DNA from: Nannocystis bainbridge
GTDB lineage: Bacteria > Myxococcota_A > Polyangia > Nannocystales > Nannocystaceae
DNA: 64,000 nucleotides
Reading direction: 5' to 3'
Assembly: GCF_028368995.1 (NCBI RefSeq)
Contig: NZ_JAQNDL010000003.1
Span: 310,001 to 374,000, forward strand
In this document: piece after piece, positions 55,273-64,000 of the stretch
How the letters are laid out: each line of letters opens with the position of its first letter
Position numbering within the stretch: position 1 is the stretch's first letter
Translations under genes and position numbers: made by a program
Notes under the pieces: generated by a model
Database searches by the model: none
The model's input: the letters and a program-made list of their open reading frames with translations, nothing else
What the model was told of the DNA's origin: nothing

Positions 55273-56349
55273 TCAGGTCCCTGACGGCGACGACGCCGGC
55301 GCCGCCGGGGCCGCGGCCCGCTTGACCGCCTTGTCGACGGCCGCCTGGATGCGCGCGTCCTCGATCTCCTTGGACTTGCGGAGGTTCTCCTCGAGCACCG
55401 ACGAGGTCTTCTCGTCGAAGGTGTCGAGCTCCTTGACGAGCTCGTCGAGGTTGCTGCGGAAGAAGATCTGGGTGTCGCTGACGAACTGCGTGGTGACGTT
55501 CATCGACTCGGTCATCACGTCGAGGCTGCGCTTCATCTCGAGCATGACGGTCGACGCGTCGGCGGCGCGGCCGATCGCCTGGATCTGGGCCGACGCCATG
55601 TCGAGCTTGATCGACGACGCCGTGGTGTACTGCTGGATGTCCTGCGCCAGGTTGCGGATCGTGTCCGCCAGCTTGCGGGTGTTCTCCTTGAGCCGGGCGT
55701 AGCGCTCCTCGGCCGAGCCGTAGAGCAGCACGTTGGACGAGTGCTCGGCGAGCTTGGCCCGGACCTTGTCGATGTTGGCCTGGATGTCGCGCTGCTCGAC
55801 GCTGCCGGCCTCGACGGCCTGCTCCTCGCCCTCGAGCTGCTCCTGGACCTGCTTCAGCTCGAGCACGTAGTGCAGGGCCTCGCGCTCGTTCTTGGCCATC
55901 TCGACGATCCGCACGTTGATGCGGTCGATCTCTTTGTAGAGGTCCTGCTCGCTCTGCTTGAGCGTGTCGACGTATTCGGCGGCCTCTTTCACGCGGCGGG
56001 CCGAGACCTGGTACTGGGCCTTCAGCAGCTCCTCGATCGAGCGCTGGCTCATGCTCATCGACCCGAGCCCGGGGATGAAGCTGAGGACCTCCTTGAACCC
56101 GGCCCAAAACCCGCCCTTGACCGCCGTACCATCGAGGTAATCGCTGAACTTGCGCAGCTTCTTCAGCTCTTCGGCCATCGCGTTCTGGATGGACACGTTG
56201 CGCTCGCGCAAGACCTTGAGCTCGTCGACCTTGTTGTCCTGGATCGTGCGTTCTTTTTGGATGTCCGTCTCGAGCGACTTGACGGAGATCCCTTCACCGG
56301 AGTACGCGACCTGGCGACTCAGGACGTCGAGGTTTGCCTTCGAACTCAT
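55273..56349 (-). CDS. coiled-coil protein of unknown function
   Basis: 358 residues from ATG 56349, where the frame acquires normal composition. Almost all helical with long heptad-like stretches (SLETDIQKERTIQDNKVDEL, ALHYVLELKQVQEQLEGEEQ, SSNVLLYGSAEERYARLKEN). A Gly/Phe-rich hydrophobic segment (GGFWAGFKEVLSFIPGLGSM) lies near residue 90 and could insert in membranes. It is weakly reminiscent of TelA-type toxic-anion resistance proteins in style (long alpha-helical, repeated NTTQF/NLDELV motifs) but I cannot confirm homology. First gene of the two-gene unit with 54174-55259. Confidence 0.65.
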   Translation of the reverse strand: MSSKANLDVLSRQVAYSGEGISVKSLETDIQKERTIQDNKVDELKVLRERNVSIQNAMAEELKKLRKFSDYLDGTAVKGGFWAGFKEVLSFIPGLGSMSMSQRSIEELLKAQYQVSARRVKEAAEYVDTLKQSEQDLYKEIDRINVRIVEMAKNEREALHYVLELKQVQEQLEGEEQAVEAGSVEQRDIQANIDKVRAKLAEHSSNVLLYGSAEERYARLKENTRKLADTIRNLAQDIQQYTTASSIKLDMASAQIQAIGRAADASTVMLEMKRSLDVMTESMNVTTQFVSDTQIFFRSNLDELVKELDTFDEKTSSVLEENLRKSKEIEDARIQAAVDKAVKRAAAPAAPASSPSGT

Positions 56350-56659
56350 CGTGGCCGAAGGTTGACACAAATCGGCGCTCAAGGGGGGCGGCAAGTCGCG
56401 CCGCGAGCCTCGCGTCGGCTCTGCGCCCTCGCGCGCGCCGCGGGTCCGACGCGACACCCTCGGCGGCCGGCCGCGTCGCGTCGCCGAGACCTCGCGCGAC
56501 GAGCCGCCGTGAGACCTCGCAGATGCCCGCGCGGGCGAGCCGCCGCCGTCTCAGCGCGACGCCGCCTGTCCGCCGCGCGATCTCCGCAGCAAAACCATCG
56601 CGGCCGCGGCGTCCCGTTCGTTGTCACGAACGCGCAAACGAGTATGCTGCGGCCGGCCT
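56350..56659. other. divergent intergenic region upstream of sucA
   Basis: 310 bp between the coiled-coil gene (minus) and sucA (plus). No 14-bp repeat unit is obvious. TATGCT at 56643-56648 could be the sucA -10. Confidence 0.4.
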
Positions 56660-60743
<4,084 letters not shown>

Positions 60744-60750
60744 CCTTTCA

Positions 60751-60773
60751 GGCATGTCCTCTCCGACAGGTCC
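60751..60773. repeat. 14-bp repeat unit between sucB and lpd
   Basis: ATGTCCTCTCCGACAGGTCC at 60754-60773, placed in the short gap between sucB and lpd. No terminator features beyond the stem. Confidence 0.6.
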
Positions 60774-60781
60774 GTAACACC

Positions 60782-62182
<1,401 letters not shown>

Positions 62183-62205
62183 GCCCGCGCGGGGGTACCC
62201 GCCCG

Positions 62206-62237
62206 ACGGCCTCCAGGGGTCCCCTGGGGGCCGTTTT
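62206..62237 (+). terminator. intrinsic terminator of the sucA-sucB-lpd operon
   Basis: ACGGCCTCCAGGGG pairs with CCCCTGGGGGCCGT (14 bp, one G-U pair) and is followed by TTTT. 24 bp after the lpd stop. Confidence 0.8.
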
Positions 62238-62294
62238 GCGCGCCTGCAGCCCGCCGTGATCTCGCGGCCCGCGCCGTGTTAGGCTGCCCGGGTC

Positions 62295-63878
62295 ATGCGG
62301 CGCCAGGCCCCCATCAAGCGCTCGAGCACCGGTCAGCGGACCATCGCCGGCTCGAAGTCCGCCGATGTCGCCAACCTCGACGATCGCCCGCTGTCGATCC
62401 ACATCACCCGCGACGGCAAGCACCTCGTCGTCCCGCTGCCGTACGAGCTGTGGATCCTCGGCGTCAACAGCTTCGAGGTCGTGCGCACGATCGAGTGCGC
62501 CAACCCGGAGCCGTCGGTGAGCGAGGGCGCCAAGGACGGCCAGCTGTGGATCGGCGGCCATCACCTCTACTTCGGCAGCGTGTTCTCGACCGCGCTGACC
62601 AAGGTCGGCAGCAAGCTCGGCGACTTCGTCGATCGCGTGGCCCTGGTCCGCGGCGGCGTGCTGTGCGGCGTCGGGGCGACCGGCGAGATCCTGTTCGACG
62701 TCGACAAGGAGACCCCGCTGCACCGGCGCAAGGTGTCGGAGCGGGTCGTCACCGGCCTCGTCAACCTCGACGGGCGCGCGCTGTGGGCCGACGGCTCGAG
62801 CACCGCGTGGCTCATCGATCCCGATCGGCCCTCCGGCTACACCCAGCTCAAGCTGCGCGCCACCAGCCCGACCGAGGTCGACGCCGAGGGCATCGCCGCG
62901 CTCGGCGCCACCACCACCGGCCGCGCGATCCTCTGCGCCCGCGACGGCGCGGTCGCCTGGACCGGCAAGCACCTGCGCGTCGACGGCGAGCGCTTCCCTC
63001 GCCTCGCCGCGCGCCAGGCCGCCCCGCTGGCCTGCGGCGGCGACGAGCGCCACGTCTACGTGCTGCGGCCCAAGGGTCTGCTGCAGCGGTTCCTCATCGA
63101 GCAGCCCAGACCCCAACCTGGCGAAGAGGACAGCTTCGTCCCGCTGCCCGAGGCCGAGGAGACGCGGCTGCAGTGGCCGGCGACCTGCATGCTGGTCCTC
63201 GGGACAGGTCACGGCGCGGCCCGGATCGTGCTCGGCGGCCCGCAGGCCGAGGGCATGCTCGGCCGGCTGTGGCGCGTCGATCCCGACGCCCTCACCTGGC
63301 AGAAGGTCGCGCCCGGCAAGCGCGCCCTCGTCGAGCCGCGCCCCGCCGAGCCCGAAGAGGCCAACAAGCGGCCCGACTTCACGCCCACCCGCAGCAAGCT
63401 GACCGGCGCCCCGATCTCCGCGCTCAAGGTCGACGCCGTGCTCGCCGCCGACCTCGCGCAGGTGTTCGTCAGCCACGGCCACGGCGCGCTGCTCGAGCGC
63501 CCGGTCGTGCGCCGTCCGGCCAGCGATGTCCTGCCCGGCGACGCCCTGCTGCTGCCGGCGATGGTCCGCTTCCACGAGGGCACGGCGCGCCCGGCCCTGG
63601 TGCTGTGGCCCGGCACGCCCGACGCGGGCCGCGAGCCGCCGCCGCTGCGCTGGCTGGCGTGGGCCGACAACCCGCGCGGGTGGATCGAGCTGACGACGCC
63701 GGAGATCCGCAAGCAGGGCTGGTCGCGCGCCGACGTGTTCCCGCTGCAGGTCGCCGTCGCCGCCGCGCCCGCGGTCGCCGGCAACCGCGAGCCGATCCCC
63801 GACAAGTGGGTCGACCCCGAGCTGTTCGCCGCCCTCGCCCGCGAGTGCAAGAAGCTGCTCAAGGTGCTCTGGGAGTAG
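62295..63878 (+). CDS. protein of unknown function (probable beta-propeller)
   Basis: 527 residues from ATG 62295, with TAGGCT 9 nt upstream and no Shine-Dalgarno site. The product is cytoplasmic by prediction (no signal peptide). Short strand-rich repeats such as LSIHITRDGKHLVVPLPYEL, GAKDGQLWIGGHHLYFGSVF, ALVRGGVLCGVGATGEILFD, GLVNLDGRALWADGSS and AALGATTTGRAILCARDG suggest a propeller fold. No catalytic motif or family assigned. A C-terminal helix (LFAALARECKKLLKVLWE) ends the protein. Units of the 14-bp family (about 63111-63132 and 63194-63210) are embedded in it. Confidence 0.6.
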   Translation: MRRQAPIKRSSTGQRTIAGSKSADVANLDDRPLSIHITRDGKHLVVPLPYELWILGVNSFEVVRTIECANPEPSVSEGAKDGQLWIGGHHLYFGSVFSTALTKVGSKLGDFVDRVALVRGGVLCGVGATGEILFDVDKETPLHRRKVSERVVTGLVNLDGRALWADGSSTAWLIDPDRPSGYTQLKLRATSPTEVDAEGIAALGATTTGRAILCARDGAVAWTGKHLRVDGERFPRLAARQAAPLACGGDERHVYVLRPKGLLQRFLIEQPRPQPGEEDSFVPLPEAEETRLQWPATCMLVLGTGHGAARIVLGGPQAEGMLGRLWRVDPDALTWQKVAPGKRALVEPRPAEPEEANKRPDFTPTRSKLTGAPISALKVDAVLAADLAQVFVSHGHGALLERPVVRRPASDVLPGDALLLPAMVRFHEGTARPALVLWPGTPDAGREPPPLRWLAWADNPRGWIELTTPEIRKQGWSRADVFPLQVAVAAAPAVAGNREPIPDKWVDPELFAALARECKKLLKVLWE

Positions 63879-63886
63879 TCGTCTAC

Positions 63887-63953
63887 ATGTCCCCCGGGGC
63901 ATGTCCTGAAGCGCATGCGCCATAGGACATGTCCTCAGGAGCATGTCCTGAAG
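63887..63953. repeat. tandem array of the 14-bp repeat, four full units plus partial
   Basis: ATGTCCCCCGGGGC, ATGTCCTGAAGCGC, ATGCGCCATAGGAC, ATGTCCTCAGGAGC and ATGTCCTGAAG in exact 14-bp register, 8 bp after the stop of the gene at 62295. Confidence 0.85.
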
Positions 63954-64000
63954 TGACCATCGGTGCGACGCCCCTCGGCGTCGCCCTCGCGCCGCGGAGG

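Overview
This window is very GC-rich chromosomal DNA with near-saturated G/C third codon positions. It most likely comes from a myxobacterium (Myxococcota), probably of the Nannocystis/Plesiocystis side (suborder Nannocystineae). The evidence is several lipoproteins with Thr/Gly/Ser-rich linkers, eukaryote-type Ser/Thr kinases (one carrying TPRs), a C-terminal MYXO-CTERM-like sorting tail, secreted vWA proteins with a broken or intact MIDAS motif, and a very large TPR protein. I see no phage, IS element, CRISPR array, rRNA or tRNA gene.

Layout. 1-6 kb: end of a STAS-domain gene, a Rid-family protein, a vWA lipoprotein and a large LamG-domain protein. 6-8 kb: an ECF sigma factor overlapping a membrane-protein gene. 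7.8-12.7 kb: a single gene encoding topoisomerase III fused to RecQ helicase. 13-18 kb: a SUKH protein, a lipoprotein paralogous to the sigma factor's partner, a CapA-like metallophosphatase, a Ser/Thr kinase and ribosomal protein L28. 18.5-30 kb: envelope and signalling genes, including a caspase/C13-like lipoprotein, a kinase-TPR protein, a predicted selenocysteine-containing peroxiredoxin-like lipoprotein, a PAS histidine kinase and an NHL-type beta-propeller. 30.2-31.5 kb has no supported gene. 31.5-50 kb: ApaG, an alpha/beta hydrolase, a giant TPR protein, a NACHT-like protein with a degenerate P-loop, a vWA lipoprotein, an S46 peptidase with a MYXO-CTERM-like tail and a Mpo1-like protein. 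50-64 kb: AMMECR1, adenylate kinase and phosphatidylserine synthase, a Cys-rich lipoprotein, an unknown two-gene unit, and the 2-oxoglutarate dehydrogenase operon sucA-sucB-lpd with an intrinsic terminator.

The most striking genome-scale signal is a dispersed 14-bp unit, (A/C)TGTCC-N4-GGAC. It occurs singly or as exact 14-bp-period tandem runs of up to five at about 35-40 places in 64 kb. It lies in nearly every longer intergenic gap, inside at least two terminator hairpins, and inside linkers of many coding sequences. Other notable observations are the in-frame UGA with a SECIS-like hairpin, the TopoIII-RecQ fusion, a matching ECF promoter shared by the sigma operon and a distant paralog of its second gene, and a set of genes with a TANNNT -10-like hexamer 6-12 nt before the start codon, which suggests leaderless mRNAs.

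The genes form small, mostly unrelated transcription units. The clearest functional groupings are sucA-sucB-lpd (TCA cycle), adk-pssA (nucleotide and phospholipid metabolism), the ECF sigma/membrane protein/lipoprotein set (envelope signalling), and the rich collection of secreted or lipid-anchored proteins. All assignments are from reading the sequence; no database search was run.
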